Below are positions 54,356-63,325 of a stretch of 64,000 nt of DNA, one piece after another. Source of the DNA: Clostridium ihumii AP5 (GTDB lineage Bacteria > Bacillota > Clostridia > Clostridiales > Clostridiaceae); contig NZ_CCAT010000085.1 in NCBI RefSeq assembly GCF_000612845.1, positions 1 through 64,000 on the forward strand, given 5' to 3'. Made by a program: the position numbers and the translations under genes. Numbering within the stretch: position 1 is the stretch's first letter; each line of letters starts with the position of its first letter. A model generated the notes under the pieces. That model had not been told where the DNA came from, searched no databases, and worked only from the letters and a program-made list of their open reading frames with translations.

Positions 54356-54514
54356 TATAGGGAAACAAGCTCGAATTCAAAACTATTCTTTTAGCTGTAA
54401 ATATATTACTTTCAAAAGAAATGCTTATTATAAAATAATTCCGAGCTAGTCTCACTCTTAAGGGTATCCAAGGTTTGGAACTAATAATTATGAAGATGAA
54501 CTTGGAACCCTATA
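54356..54514 (+). repeat. Structured repeat R2, copy B, with terminal inverted repeats
   Basis: Begins TATAGGGAAACAAGCT and ends AACTTGGAACCCTATA, an imperfect inverted repeat. The first 117 bp are nearly identical to 44659-44775. It looks like a short non-autonomous element sharing its ends with the MITE-like family. Confidence 0.7.
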
Positions 54515-54857
54515 TGAAGTTTCAAGTTCAAAGTTTAAATAACATCTTTATCAAATGATATTATTAAACTTACAATTTATCCTATTATAATGTTGGAAAC
54601 CAATTAAAAAGTAAGAGTGAAAAGTGAATATTGATGGTGAATATTACTCACTTCGTTCTTAATATTTAAAATAGAAATACCTAAAAACTAAATTTTTATA
54701 TTGTTTTCAAATAATTTGCTTTGCACATCTAATAAAAAATCACTCTTTAAAATTGGATCTCCAATTTTTACATTCACTTTCAACTTTCCATTTTCAATTA
54801 ATTAGAATTCCCAACTGAAATAAGAATAATTTCAGTTTTTTAACTTGTTTCCTTATA
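54513..54857 (+). repeat. MITE-like repeat, full copy h
   Basis: Starts TATGAAGTTTCAAGTT and ends AACTTGTTTCCTTATA, 345 bp, with all core blocks of the family present. The left end abuts R2 copy B with a shared TATA. Confidence 0.75.
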
Positions 54858-55012
54858 AATTAATACAAGTTGTCATGTTTAATATCAATTTAATCATAAT
54901 TAAAGTTCATTTATAATAAAATTTATTACATTATCTACAAACTATTTTCTATTGTTTTTTAATATATATTTTCATGTATATATTATTATACTAACATAGT
55001 GGAGTAGTTACA

Positions 55013-55078
55013 ATGATATATCATAAATATTCCTCTAATATTATTAAAACTTACTATTTTAATAATTCAATAAATTAA
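55013..55078 (+). CDS. Possible 21-residue small ORF
   Basis: ATG 8 nt after GGAG, encoding MIYHKYSSNIIKTYYFNNSI plus Asn, followed by a terminator hairpin. A TATACT-like -10 lies upstream but no good -35. Only the arrangement of site, ORF and terminator supports it; no homologue was recognised. Confidence 0.25.
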   Translation: MIYHKYSSNIIKTYYFNNSIN

Positions 55079-55124
55079 CTCTTTAAAACTATTTATGTAA
55101 ACTTATTCATATATTTATAATCAA

Positions 55125-55159
55125 GAAAGCCATCTTAAACCCTTTTTAAGATAGCTTTT
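55125..55159. terminator. Terminator of the MerR gene
   Basis: A 15-bp stem with one mismatch (GAAAGCCATCTTAAA / TTTAAGATAGCTTTC) with flanking T-rich sequence, possibly serving both strands. Confidence 0.7.
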
Positions 55160-55175
55160 CTTTTTTATATTTTTA

Positions 55176-56084
55176 TTATAACTTTTTTATTGGTTCTAAT
55201 AAATTTAAATAAAATTCCCATGTTCCTTTTTCATTCTTTATTTTTAGTATATGCTCTTCTAAACATGGTCTATTTGAATCCGAAGTGTATTCTTTGTCTT
55301 CCTCTAATATTTTTATTAACAAGTTCCATGAATCATATACTTCATTTGTACTACTCAATACTGCATATAATCCTCCTGGCAACCTTTTTTCTTCCATATA
55401 CTTTGGTATTTCTATATCTTCAGGAATAGTTATACTAGCAGCCCATCCATACTTTTCAGTATCTTTATTATATTCAGTAGTATTAAATCCAAAAATCCTT
55501 GCTGTACCCATTAAATTTTCTCTTTCTGCCCACTCTAATACTTTCTCTAAAGCTTCTTCTTCTGGTGAAGAACTTATTACATTATAAAAAGCTATCCTCA
55601 TTTCAGGTAAGTTAATTATTTTCATTACTTCTGAATTTTTAATACTATTTTCCATAATATCATCTCCTATATTATTACAAGGAATTTGAAGTAAAAGTAT
55701 TTTTTCTATATCCACAATTTTTCTAGATTCATCTTTAAACGCTGTCATAAAATTTAATTTTAAAATTAGATTATTTAATGTCTCTTTTTCTCTAATAATT
55801 TCAATATTTTCATCATTTAATTTATTAATACGTTTCTTTATAACCTTTATAATTGTTTCTAAATCATTATTTTCAAGTATAACCTTTATATCTTTCAAAT
55901 AAATATTAAATCCCCTTAAAAATTTAATTATACTTGCTTTATCTACTTCTTTGTCATCATACATTCTCCAACCAGATTGTAGATCTCTTGTGCTCCTTAA
56001 AAGCCCCTTCTCTTCCCAATATCTCAATGTACGACTTGTTATACTTAATTCTTCTGATAAATCGTGAATTAGTTTAAAACTCAT
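55176..56084 (-). CDS. MerR family regulator with C-terminal effector-binding domain
   Basis: 302 residues. The N-terminal helix-turn-helix has LSEELSITSRTLRYWEEKGLL and a wing SGWRMYDD; a long coiled coil follows, then a GyrI-like region (about 150-300) with a WAASITIPEDIEIPKYMEEKRLPGGLYAV pattern typical of effector domains. It likely senses a small molecule. It has its own MerR-type promoter (56140-56170). It lies downstream of the AKR gene on the same strand, possibly its regulator. Confidence 0.82.
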   Translation of the reverse strand: MSFKLIHDLSEELSITSRTLRYWEEKGLLRSTRDLQSGWRMYDDKEVDKASIIKFLRGFNIYLKDIKVILENNDLETIIKVIKKRINKLNDENIEIIREKETLNNLILKLNFMTAFKDESRKIVDIEKILLLQIPCNNIGDDIMENSIKNSEVMKIINLPEMRIAFYNVISSSPEEEALEKVLEWAERENLMGTARIFGFNTTEYNKDTEKYGWAASITIPEDIEIPKYMEEKRLPGGLYAVLSSTNEVYDSWNLLIKILEEDKEYTSDSNRPCLEEHILKIKNEKGTWEFYLNLLEPIKKL

Positions 56085-56139
56085 AATTCAACTCCTATTT
56101 TTTTAATATTTTTTAACCTCTGAAGTACCTCATAAGAAA

Positions 56140-56170
56140 ATAATATCACTTGTCGTCGCGTCAATTGCAA
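56140..56170 (-). promoter_or_regulatory. MerR-type promoter with GC-rich dyad
   Basis: On the minus strand TTGCAA and TATTAT are separated by 19 bp, the MerR spacing. The spacer begins with the imperfect dyad TTGACGCGACGACAA, strikingly GC-rich against its surroundings. Autoregulation is inferred. Confidence 0.6.
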
Positions 56171-56200
56171 TACCTTTTTATAATCTATAATTGATTAATT

Positions 56201-57244
56201 CTATATAAAAATCCTCATATTCTCTTTTAAATGTTCAATTTTTTTGTTTCCTATCATAGAAGCATGTACACCTTTTGTGTCTGTAATAAATTTCAACATT
56301 TCTTCTGTAGAATAATTTTTTTCTTTTATATCTTTCATTTGATTTAATGGACCATTAACATTTACTATAATCCCCAGTTCATTAGCTGCATCAATAGCTG
56401 TATAATAACTTCCATGTACTTTCTGATTTTTTAAAGTGTTTGCATTGGTGTTAATTTTATTATAGTTTAATTGTAAAAATTTCAAATGATGTTTATCCCC
56501 AGCAATATGCCTTGCTATATTAACTATTTTTTCCAATGATAAATACTCTAAATTATTTTCATTACATGTAAGTGCTGACCAAGTAGCAATACCATAGTTC
56601 ATTATATTTCCACACTCTACTTGCCTCTCATAAAATTCAAATAGAATTTCTAGCTGTTTATAAAATTTATCTTCACCTATTATACTTTTAGACCATTCTG
56701 GCTCATGTATATAATAAACATCTATAGTATCTAGTCCTAAATTTTCTTTACTTTTATCAATAGCATATTTATGAAAATTAGGTGCTAATGTATGCTTGAA
56801 ATTTTTAGATTCATCTATATTTACGTCTTCTCTTTTTAATATACCTTCCTTTATAAATATATTATCTAAGTAGTCTAATGGTCTTAATGGAACAGTTATA
56901 TCTCCAAATATAATCCCTGCTTTACTTGATACTATAATTTCATCTCTTTCTATTTTTTTGTTATCAATAATCATGTTTTTCAACACTTTTCCAACATCTC
57001 TTTCTGATAACATCCCCCTATAACAAATTGCCGTATCAATAAAATTAACACCATTTTCAAGACCATAAATCAAAGATTCTTCATACTTTTTAGAATCAAC
57101 TTCTGAAAAATCTCCCATAAAAGTTCCCATAGCCATAGGTAAACTTCTAAAATATTTACTTAACCTAGTTTTCTCTAAACTTATATTTTTCATTCTAAAG
57201 TAATTTTCTGTTCCTTCAATAGTAGCATAACCTTTAATTCCCAT
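56201..57244 (-). CDS. Aldo/keto reductase
   Basis: 347 residues from the ATG at 57244, with AGGAG 7 nt upstream; the 17-codon extension lacks a site. The barrel shows NFIDTAICYRGMLSERDVGK (catalytic Asp and Tyr), the Lys in IIVSSKAGI and the His in DVYYIHEPEW. It reduces carbonyl compounds with NAD(P)H; the substrate is unknown. It follows a GNAT gene by 44 bp and precedes a MerR gene on the same strand. Confidence 0.85.
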   Translation of the reverse strand: MGIKGYATIEGTENYFRMKNISLEKTRLSKYFRSLPMAMGTFMGDFSEVDSKKYEESLIYGLENGVNFIDTAICYRGMLSERDVGKVLKNMIIDNKKIERDEIIVSSKAGIIFGDITVPLRPLDYLDNIFIKEGILKREDVNIDESKNFKHTLAPNFHKYAIDKSKENLGLDTIDVYYIHEPEWSKSIIGEDKFYKQLEILFEFYERQVECGNIMNYGIATWSALTCNENNLEYLSLEKIVNIARHIAGDKHHLKFLQLNYNKINTNANTLKNQKVHGSYYTAIDAANELGIIVNVNGPLNQMKDIKEKNYSTEEMLKFITDTKGVHASMIGNKKIEHLKENMRIFI

Positions 57245-57288
57245 AAAATCACTCCTATTTTTTATAATAATAATCTTGTAATGAAAAT

Positions 57289-57759
57289 TTAACAAAAGCC
57301 AAATTTTTCATACAAGTTATATGCTGGTATATTATCACTATGGACATCCAAAATAACTTCCATATTCCCATTTTCAAACATATCATTTATACATTCTATC
57401 AATAATTCAGAAGCTACCCCCTTATTTCTATACGCTTCCAAAGTTCCTATTGTATATATATGAAACATCATATTTTTATCTACTATTCTTATCAAAATCC
57501 CTACTGGTTTTTCATTGTCATAAGCACAAATAGTATATAATGTATTCACATCACCTAATTTCCCTACAAATAAGTTTTCTATATATTTCTCTGGCTTAGA
57601 TGGATCAAAATCCGGATCTAATGAATTAGCCATAAACTTAGGTAAATATGTTTTCAAAAATACCTTTAATTCCTCTTCTTCTAACTTAACTTCTCTAATG
57701 TCATAAATAGATTTGTTAATAATTCTTTTATCTACATTCTTTTTTAATATATACTTCAT
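57289..57759 (-). CDS. GNAT family N-acetyltransferase
   Basis: 156 residues from the ATG at 57759, chosen for the GAGGAG site. The acetyl-CoA loop is IGTLEAYRNKGVASELLIECI (RNKGVA), with LDVHSDNIPAYNLYEKFGF at the end. The substrate amine is unknown. First gene of a likely operon with the aldo/keto reductase. Confidence 0.85.
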   Translation of the reverse strand: MKYILKKNVDKRIINKSIYDIREVKLEEEELKVFLKTYLPKFMANSLDPDFDPSKPEKYIENLFVGKLGDVNTLYTICAYDNEKPVGILIRIVDKNMMFHIYTIGTLEAYRNKGVASELLIECINDMFENGNMEVILDVHSDNIPAYNLYEKFGFC

Positions 57760-57980
57760 AAACAACACTCCTCATTTTTACATTTTATGAAATATATATA
57801 TATTGATTATGTATTTTTCTTTAACATTTAATCAACAAAAATATATAGGTACTTCTTTTTTAAATATATTATATTTCTTCAAATGAACCCTACACTTCAT
57901 AATGCTTTTAAAGTTTTAAAGTTAAAATTACTTTATGTTTTATAAAAATATAAAATGATACTTTAAATTAAATTACTCAA
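57760..57980. other. Intergenic region upstream of the GNAT gene
   Basis: AT-rich; must contain the GNAT promoter, but no convincing hexamers or other elements were seen. Confidence 0.3.
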
Positions 57981-58022
57981 AAAAATAGTTTTAAAATAAT
58001 ATTTCATTTTAAAACTATTTTT
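57981..58022 (-). terminator. Terminator of the two-component operon
   Basis: A 17-bp perfect stem AAAAATAGTTTTAAAAT / ATTTTAAAACTATTTTT downstream of the exported-protein gene. Confidence 0.75.
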
Positions 58023-58046
58023 CCTTTATTTTTAAATTTAGCCTTT

Positions 58047-58090
58047 TATAGGGTTGCAAGTTCAAATTTTTAATAACACATTTATTAATT
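58047..58090 (+). repeat. MITE-like repeat, left-end fragment i
   Basis: TATAGGGTTGCAAGTTCAAA followed by about 20 bp of degraded consensus; the rest of the element is missing. Confidence 0.5.
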
Positions 58091-58162
58091 TTAAAGCTGT
58101 TATTTTATAATTTTCTATTTTTTCTAAAACACTTATAATTTAGTTATATTTTATATACTGAA

Positions 58163-59329
58163 TTAAAAATTTTCACAATAATTATCTATTATTTGTCCTG
58201 TTGCAGCATCTATAATTATTGGGAATTCACATTTATATTCTTTATTTACTTCTTCAACATCAGCCATCCAAATAGGCTTTACCTTATAAATTCCATCTTT
58301 CCTTCCATTATAAGTATCTACCATATATTCTAATTCCATTTTTGTAACCTTAAAGGTTCTATCATCTTCATTTAAAAATGCTTTATTATTAATAGATTCA
58401 ATTATATTTTCAAAGGGAAGTATCTCCACTTCACTATTCTTTGAAGAAAAATCCACTACATTTTCTATTTCTAAGTATTCAATTCCATTTTTAGAATATA
58501 TTACTTGTATTGGTGCGTTTGATTCTTCTTTTGATTTAAACACATTGAAATAAGGATGATATGTTGGCAATTTTTCATAATCTTGATTTATTACAAAATA
58601 ATATGCATTATCTTCTTCTGTCCATGAAGGTTTATATTTACTTCTATCTTCATTTCCATTAACATCCATTACATATTCTTCATCTCTCATTGTCTTATAG
58701 TCAAGTGAGTAAGCTTTATAATTTGAACCTATTTCTATTCCTATATCTGTTAACATTTTTTTTATATTATCAAATGCCTCTTCCCTTGTTGAAAATTCAA
58801 ATTCTTTATCTAATGAAAATTTATCAGCATTATATCTTGAGTCTTTACTTTGTAATCTAAATGCATTCAATAAATATTTAGATAAACCATTTTTTCTATA
58901 ATTACATGATGAAGGTATGTCTCCAAATGAGATTGTGTTGCCATTTTCGCCTTCATAAGAAACACTTGTCGTTTCCCCTTTTACATCTTCTTGACTCTCA
59001 TATACTTTTTTTATATTTTCTTTACCTAAAAACTTTTTCAATGCTTTATCTCTATTTATTCTTTGTGGTTTTGCATTACACTTATAAAAAGATTTTAATT
59101 CTCCAACATTCTCCACTATAACCTCAGCTTCGAATGTTATTTTTTCAAATTCATTTTGATACTTGTTAGGAAATTTATAACTATGTTTTTCTTCTACATA
59201 ATTTTCCATCAAATAATTTTTACCACTTTCATATTTACATTCTTCTACATTCCCACCTTTTGCTAATGCTGTTCCTCCTAAAGTACTAGCTAATATAATG
59301 CTAATTACAATTAAATTTTTTCCTTTCAT
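58163..59329 (-). CDS. Exported protein linked to a two-component operon
   Basis: 388 residues with a signal peptide (MKGKNLIVISIILASTLGGTALAKGG). The C-terminal part resembles PepSY/YycI-like folds (DGIYKVKPIWMADVEEV and PIIIDAATGQIIDNY). No metal or catalytic motif was recognised. It follows a histidine kinase and another membrane-anchored protein, so it may modulate the sensor or the envelope. Start ATG behind AGGAGG. Last gene of the operon, ending at a terminator. Confidence 0.7.
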   Translation of the reverse strand: MKGKNLIVISIILASTLGGTALAKGGNVEECKYESGKNYLMENYVEEKHSYKFPNKYQNEFEKITFEAEVIVENVGELKSFYKCNAKPQRINRDKALKKFLGKENIKKVYESQEDVKGETTSVSYEGENGNTISFGDIPSSCNYRKNGLSKYLLNAFRLQSKDSRYNADKFSLDKEFEFSTREEAFDNIKKMLTDIGIEIGSNYKAYSLDYKTMRDEEYVMDVNGNEDRSKYKPSWTEEDNAYYFVINQDYEKLPTYHPYFNVFKSKEESNAPIQVIYSKNGIEYLEIENVVDFSSKNSEVEILPFENIIESINNKAFLNEDDRTFKVTKMELEYMVDTYNGRKDGIYKVKPIWMADVEEVNKEYKCEFPIIIDAATGQIIDNYCENF

Positions 59330-59423
59330 AGAAATCTCCTCCTTATTATTTAATAAATTATATTTATCTTAACAAAGAGTTGTTTACTTCTTGTCATCTA
59401 GTTGTATATTAGTTGTATATTAA

Positions 59424-60116
59424 CTAAATTACATATAAAGAAACATTTAATTTTTTATTATCATTTTCCAACTTGAATCCATATTTTCCATTTTCACTAA
59501 CAGCAGATTTTTCATCTTTGCTTATAATAAAACTTTCCCCAGTAAAATATTCATAGTATATTTTTAATTCTTTCATAACATTATGTGTATCAATTTGCTC
59601 TAGATTTTCTCCTGAAACTTGTAAATTTAATACCATTACATCATCTTTACTAATCGTACCTATTATCTTATATTTTTCAATTGCCATTTCTACATTATCT
59701 ACATATAAATCAGGAAATTCTTCCCTTGAATATTTTCTATAAATTTTTATATTGTAATTATACTCATTCCATTTACTTGGTCTTTCATTAAAAATATCTT
59801 TGCATATTTGAATTCTTGTAATAAATGTTCCAATTGCACCATCTAATAATTCAATGCCAAGGTTTTTATCTTCACTTAAGTTTACTTCTACTTCTTCATC
59901 CCCTGTTTTAATGTATGCTAAATTTATAGTTCTATCTAAATAATAATATTTTTTATTATTTACTACATTTGTACTTTCTACTTTAATAGTTTTCTCTTTA
60001 TTTATTATATTTTCTTCTAGTTTACTAAAAAAAATGTCTGATAGTATAATATTTACACCTAATATCCCTATAGTGATCACCACAAAAATTAAAATACTTA
60101 CAACATTAGTTTTCAT
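59424..60116 (-). CDS. Membrane-anchored exported protein of the two-component operon
   Basis: 230 residues with one N-terminal membrane helix (about 5-25) and a beta-rich external domain without cysteine. No family recognised. The start lies inside the kinase gene's end (11-nt overlap) with a strong GGAGGGGG site, so it is translationally coupled and probably works with the sensor. Confidence 0.65.
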   Translation of the reverse strand: MKTNVVSILIFVVITIGILGVNIILSDIFFSKLEENIINKEKTIKVESTNVVNNKKYYYLDRTINLAYIKTGDEEVEVNLSEDKNLGIELLDGAIGTFITRIQICKDIFNERPSKWNEYNYNIKIYRKYSREEFPDLYVDNVEMAIEKYKIIGTISKDDVMVLNLQVSGENLEQIDTHNVMKELKIYYEYFTGESFIISKDEKSAVSENGKYGFKLENDNKKLNVSLYVI

Positions 60117-61518
60117 TTAATTCCCCCTCCATAACAAGTGAAAAACTTACAATTGTTCCTTCTCCAATTGTACTTTTATAAACTAATTGTGTATTATGTA
60201 ATTTTGCAATTTTAGAAGCTAATGCAAGCCCTAATCCCGCGCCATGTAATTCTCTTGATCTTGACTTATTCACCATATAAAATGCTTCTGTTATTCTTTC
60301 TATATCTTCATTAGGAATTCCACATCCATTATCAATTATTGATATTATATATTTATCATTACATTTTTCTCCTATTAAATTAATCTCACTACTATTTGCC
60401 TTTATAGAATTATCAATTAAATTTAAAATAAGTGTTTTTAATAAATCATACTCTATTTTTACATATACATAATCATGTTTTATTGTGAACTTTACATTTC
60501 TCTCACTAGTAATTGGATCAATACTAGTTTCTATATCCTTAAAAAATTCTTCAATATTTATAATCTCCTTCAAAAATTCTTGCTTATTAAGAACTATTAA
60601 ATCCATCAATTTAAAAGATAATCCTTCTAATCTCATACCCTCATTAAAAATATAATCAGCAGCTTCCCTTACATGTTTTTGCTCTAATTTATTTCTATAA
60701 AGCATGTCAGCATAACCAATTATGGAAGTCAATGGTGTTTTTAATTCATGCGTAAAATTTGCTACAAAGTCTTCTTTTTGTCTTACTTGTAATTTTAATT
60801 CTTCTATATTTTCTTCAATTTTATCTGCCATGTTATTAAATGTATATCCAAGCTCTCCAATTTCATCCATGCTTCTTATGCGAACCCTCTTGCTATAATC
60901 TCCATTAGAAATTTTTATGCTCATGTGCTTTAATTCCTTGATTGGACGAGTTAAAATATAAGTTGTTACAAACATAATCATTGTACTTATACCCATTATT
61001 ATCAAAAAAATATATCTACATTCTATCTCCATTTTATTTTTTTCTATAAAAATATTGGTAATATTTTTTTCCATTATAAGACTTAAACTTTGTTTACTAT
61101 TTTGTAAATTTGCATAAATTACAACAAAATAATCATTTTCTATTTTTTTTATTACTGAGTGTATTTTCCCATCATTTATATTAGAAATTTTATCTATTTT
61201 ATATTTATTATTAGAATTAGAAAATACTACATTATTTTTCTTATCATAAATTGACATAAAATAATTATCTCTAACTAGATTAGAAGCTTGTGAAGATATC
61301 TTAGATAATATACTTTCCACATTTCCACTAACATTATTTACTATAGATATATTAGGCTGCAATATAAATCTCATAGTTCTAAAATTATTTAGAGTATTAT
61401 TCATTTCAAGTTCTATTAAATTTTTAAAATTGATTGATATCATGTAATATTCTAATAGAGATAACGATAGCGATATTACTATTACTGTTGATAAAAATAT
61501 TTTTGTAAATACTTTCAT
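60106..61518 (-). CDS. Sensor histidine kinase (HAMP-HisKA-HATPase)
   Basis: 470 residues: membrane helix near 8-28, an extracellular region, a second helix near 165-190, HAMP (about 190-245), the phospho-acceptor helix FVANFTHELKTPLTSIIGYADML and an ATPase with N-box LNLIDNSIKANSSEI and G-box GAGLGLALASKI. It autophosphorylates and passes phosphate to the neighbouring OmpR-type regulator. Stimulus unknown. Overlaps the next gene by 11 nt. Confidence 0.88.
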   Translation of the reverse strand: MKVFTKIFLSTVIVISLSLSLLEYYMISINFKNLIELEMNNTLNNFRTMRFILQPNISIVNNVSGNVESILSKISSQASNLVRDNYFMSIYDKKNNVVFSNSNNKYKIDKISNINDGKIHSVIKKIENDYFVVIYANLQNSKQSLSLIMEKNITNIFIEKNKMEIECRYIFLIIMGISTMIMFVTTYILTRPIKELKHMSIKISNGDYSKRVRIRSMDEIGELGYTFNNMADKIEENIEELKLQVRQKEDFVANFTHELKTPLTSIIGYADMLYRNKLEQKHVREAADYIFNEGMRLEGLSFKLMDLIVLNKQEFLKEIINIEEFFKDIETSIDPITSERNVKFTIKHDYVYVKIEYDLLKTLILNLIDNSIKANSSEINLIGEKCNDKYIISIIDNGCGIPNEDIERITEAFYMVNKSRSRELHGAGLGLALASKIAKLHNTQLVYKSTIGEGTIVSFSLVMEGELNEN

Positions 61519-61520
61519 TA

Positions 61521-62174
61521 TTAAACCTCTAATCTATATCCGATTCTAAATACCGTTTTAATTTTTTCATTCCAATCCAGTTTTTTTCTTAATTTTTGTA
61601 TATGTAAATCTAATGTACGTGTTTCCCCTGTATATTCTTCTTCCCAAACATTTTCATACAATTTATCTCTATATAGTGCAATATTTTTATTTCTTATAAG
61701 TTCAACCAATAATTTAAATTCCTTAATAGTTAATTCTATTTGCTTTCCATTTTTTAAAACTATATGTGAATCTAACTCTACTTTTACATCATCTATGCAT
61801 ATAGTTTTTTGAAACTTATTAGATCTACGCAATACACATTCTATTCTTGCTAGAAGTTCTCCAATCTGAAAAGGCTTAACTATATAATCATCTGCTCCTA
61901 ATTTTAATCCCTTAATTCTATCATCAACTTGACTTTTAGCAGAAATAAAAATTACTGGAATATCTAGATATCTAACATATTCCATAATTTCATAGCCATT
62001 TACATTCGGCAACATGATATCTAATAATATTAGATCGTATTTATTTTTATCTATCATATCAACAGATTTTTCTCCATCATAAACATAATCACACATGTAG
62101 CCTTCTGATTTTAGATTACTACAAATTAAATTTGAAATAGCTTTATCATCTTCAACAATTAAAATATTCAACAT
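61521..62174 (-). CDS. OmpR/PhoB family response regulator
   Basis: 217 residues. Receiver domain (about 1-115) with IVEDDK, the acceptor Asp in DLILLDIMLP and the late Lys in DDYIVKPF; the C-terminal winged helix contains LTIKEFKLLVELIRN and GETRTLDLHIQKLRKKL. First gene of the four-gene operon with the kinase and two exported proteins. Starts with an ATG about 9 nt after GGGGGAT. Confidence 0.9.
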   Translation of the reverse strand: MLNILIVEDDKAISNLICSNLKSEGYMCDYVYDGEKSVDMIDKNKYDLILLDIMLPNVNGYEIMEYVRYLDIPVIFISAKSQVDDRIKGLKLGADDYIVKPFQIGELLARIECVLRRSNKFQKTICIDDVKVELDSHIVLKNGKQIELTIKEFKLLVELIRNKNIALYRDKLYENVWEEEYTGETRTLDLHIQKLRKKLDWNEKIKTVFRIGYRLEV

Positions 62175-62258
62175 ATATTTTAATCCCCCATATTTTTATT
62201 ATCCTTCTAATTCTATACCCCTAATGTATATAAGTTGTAATTTTTTATTTCATAAAAA

Positions 62259-62308
62259 AACATTAATGGACTATCGAAACTAGATCAGTTCAATAGTCCA
62301 TTAATGTT
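62259..62308 (-). terminator. Terminator of the agr locus
   Basis: A 16-bp perfect stem AACATTAATGGACTAT / ATAGTCCATTAATGTT with an 18-nt loop and a run of T on the minus strand, between agrB and the response-regulator operon. Confidence 0.8.
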
Positions 62309-62453
62309 GAAAATTATAGTGTGTCTTTATAGTAAATTTTGTAAAAGTTATAGATATTAAAATTGTTCAATTAATTTTTATAGTTCCAGATATTTAAATA
62401 TATAAAATCTTATATATTTAAATATTACTATATATAATTAAATCTGAGCTTAA

Positions 62454-63056
62454 CTATTCTTTTGTATTTAATTGACTAACATTTAATAGTACATTGTATT
62501 TTAAATATCCTAAAGCAAGCAATATTGATGTCGTTGATATTGATAATACAATGGTGTCAAATATACCATTTTTTCCTAACATTTCTGCTATAATTGCAAT
62601 TGCAAATTCTATAACAAAAATTTTTCTTGCTTTGTTTTTGTATATTTTAACTTCTACTTCTTCTAAAGGTTTTACATCATTTGCTACTGGTGCTAATGTA
62701 AAAATCAAAATTCCTGAAATAGCACTTAATAGCACTCCAAACTTCATTGTAAGTTCAAAGTTATTTATTAAAAAGAAACATATTATCATTATAACTACAG
62801 ATAGTATATAACAACGATTTTTTGTATTCGCGTGATATCCACCAGCATAAGTTCTAAGTAACATGTAGGATATTAGGAATATTATACTTTGCCAAAATAC
62901 ATTAAATATAAACCCCAAAAAGAATGTTGTCAAAATGTTTATTAACATTAGAAACCCTTGGTATAATCCATATTCAATAATTTCCTTTTCTTCTTCATTT
63001 GCAAAACCTTTAATTATTAGCCAATTCGTAACATTACTTTGGTTTATTAGTTTCAT
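62454..63056 (-). CDS. agrB: AgrB-like peptide-processing membrane protease
   Basis: 200 residues. The catalytic His and Cys are in RTYAGGYHANTKNRCYI, and a later APVANDVKPL segment is typical of the AgrB family. About five hydrophobic helices place it in the membrane, where it removes the C-terminal tail of AgrD and closes the thiolactone ring. The start ATG shares one base with the agrD stop (TAATG), so the two are translationally coupled. Terminator 150 bp downstream. Confidence 0.92.
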   Translation of the reverse strand: MKLINQSNVTNWLIIKGFANEEEKEIIEYGLYQGFLMLINILTTFFLGFIFNVFWQSIIFLISYMLLRTYAGGYHANTKNRCYILSVVIMIICFFLINNFELTMKFGVLLSAISGILIFTLAPVANDVKPLEEVEVKIYKNKARKIFVIEFAIAIIAEMLGKNGIFDTIVLSISTTSILLALGYLKYNVLLNVSQLNTKE

Positions 63057-63199
63057 TAGAATTTACGTAATTTTTTTGCGCTTTCTGGTAATCTAGGTTG
63101 ATATGTTAAGAATGGACATGCTGTATTAGCACTTGCAGTTGTCACCTTTCTTGCCATTTCTGCTAACATACTTCCACATTTTTTTGATACTTGTTTCAT
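63056..63199 (-). CDS. agrD: AgrD-like autoinducer peptide precursor
   Basis: 47 residues, too short for most annotation. It has an amphipathic leader (MKQVSKKCGSMLAEMARK), a core NTACPFLTYQP and a charged tail with two prolines (RLPESAKKLRKF). The core aligns with clostridial AgrD peptides in which the ring is Cys to Thr, so a five-residue CPFLT thiolactone is predicted. ATG 9 nt after GGGGGAG. It sits between a GHKL kinase gene and agrB. Confidence 0.88.
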   Translation of the reverse strand: MKQVSKKCGSMLAEMARKVTTASANTACPFLTYQPRLPESAKKLRKF

Positions 63200-63325
63200 A
63201 ATTATCTCCCCCTTCTTTATACATATATTTTACCACTATAATTTAGCTAAATTTCATCTTTACAAAATTAGTATATATTAATTCCTTTTTTTACAGTTTT
63301 GTGTATATTTTTTAATATCTTCTTG

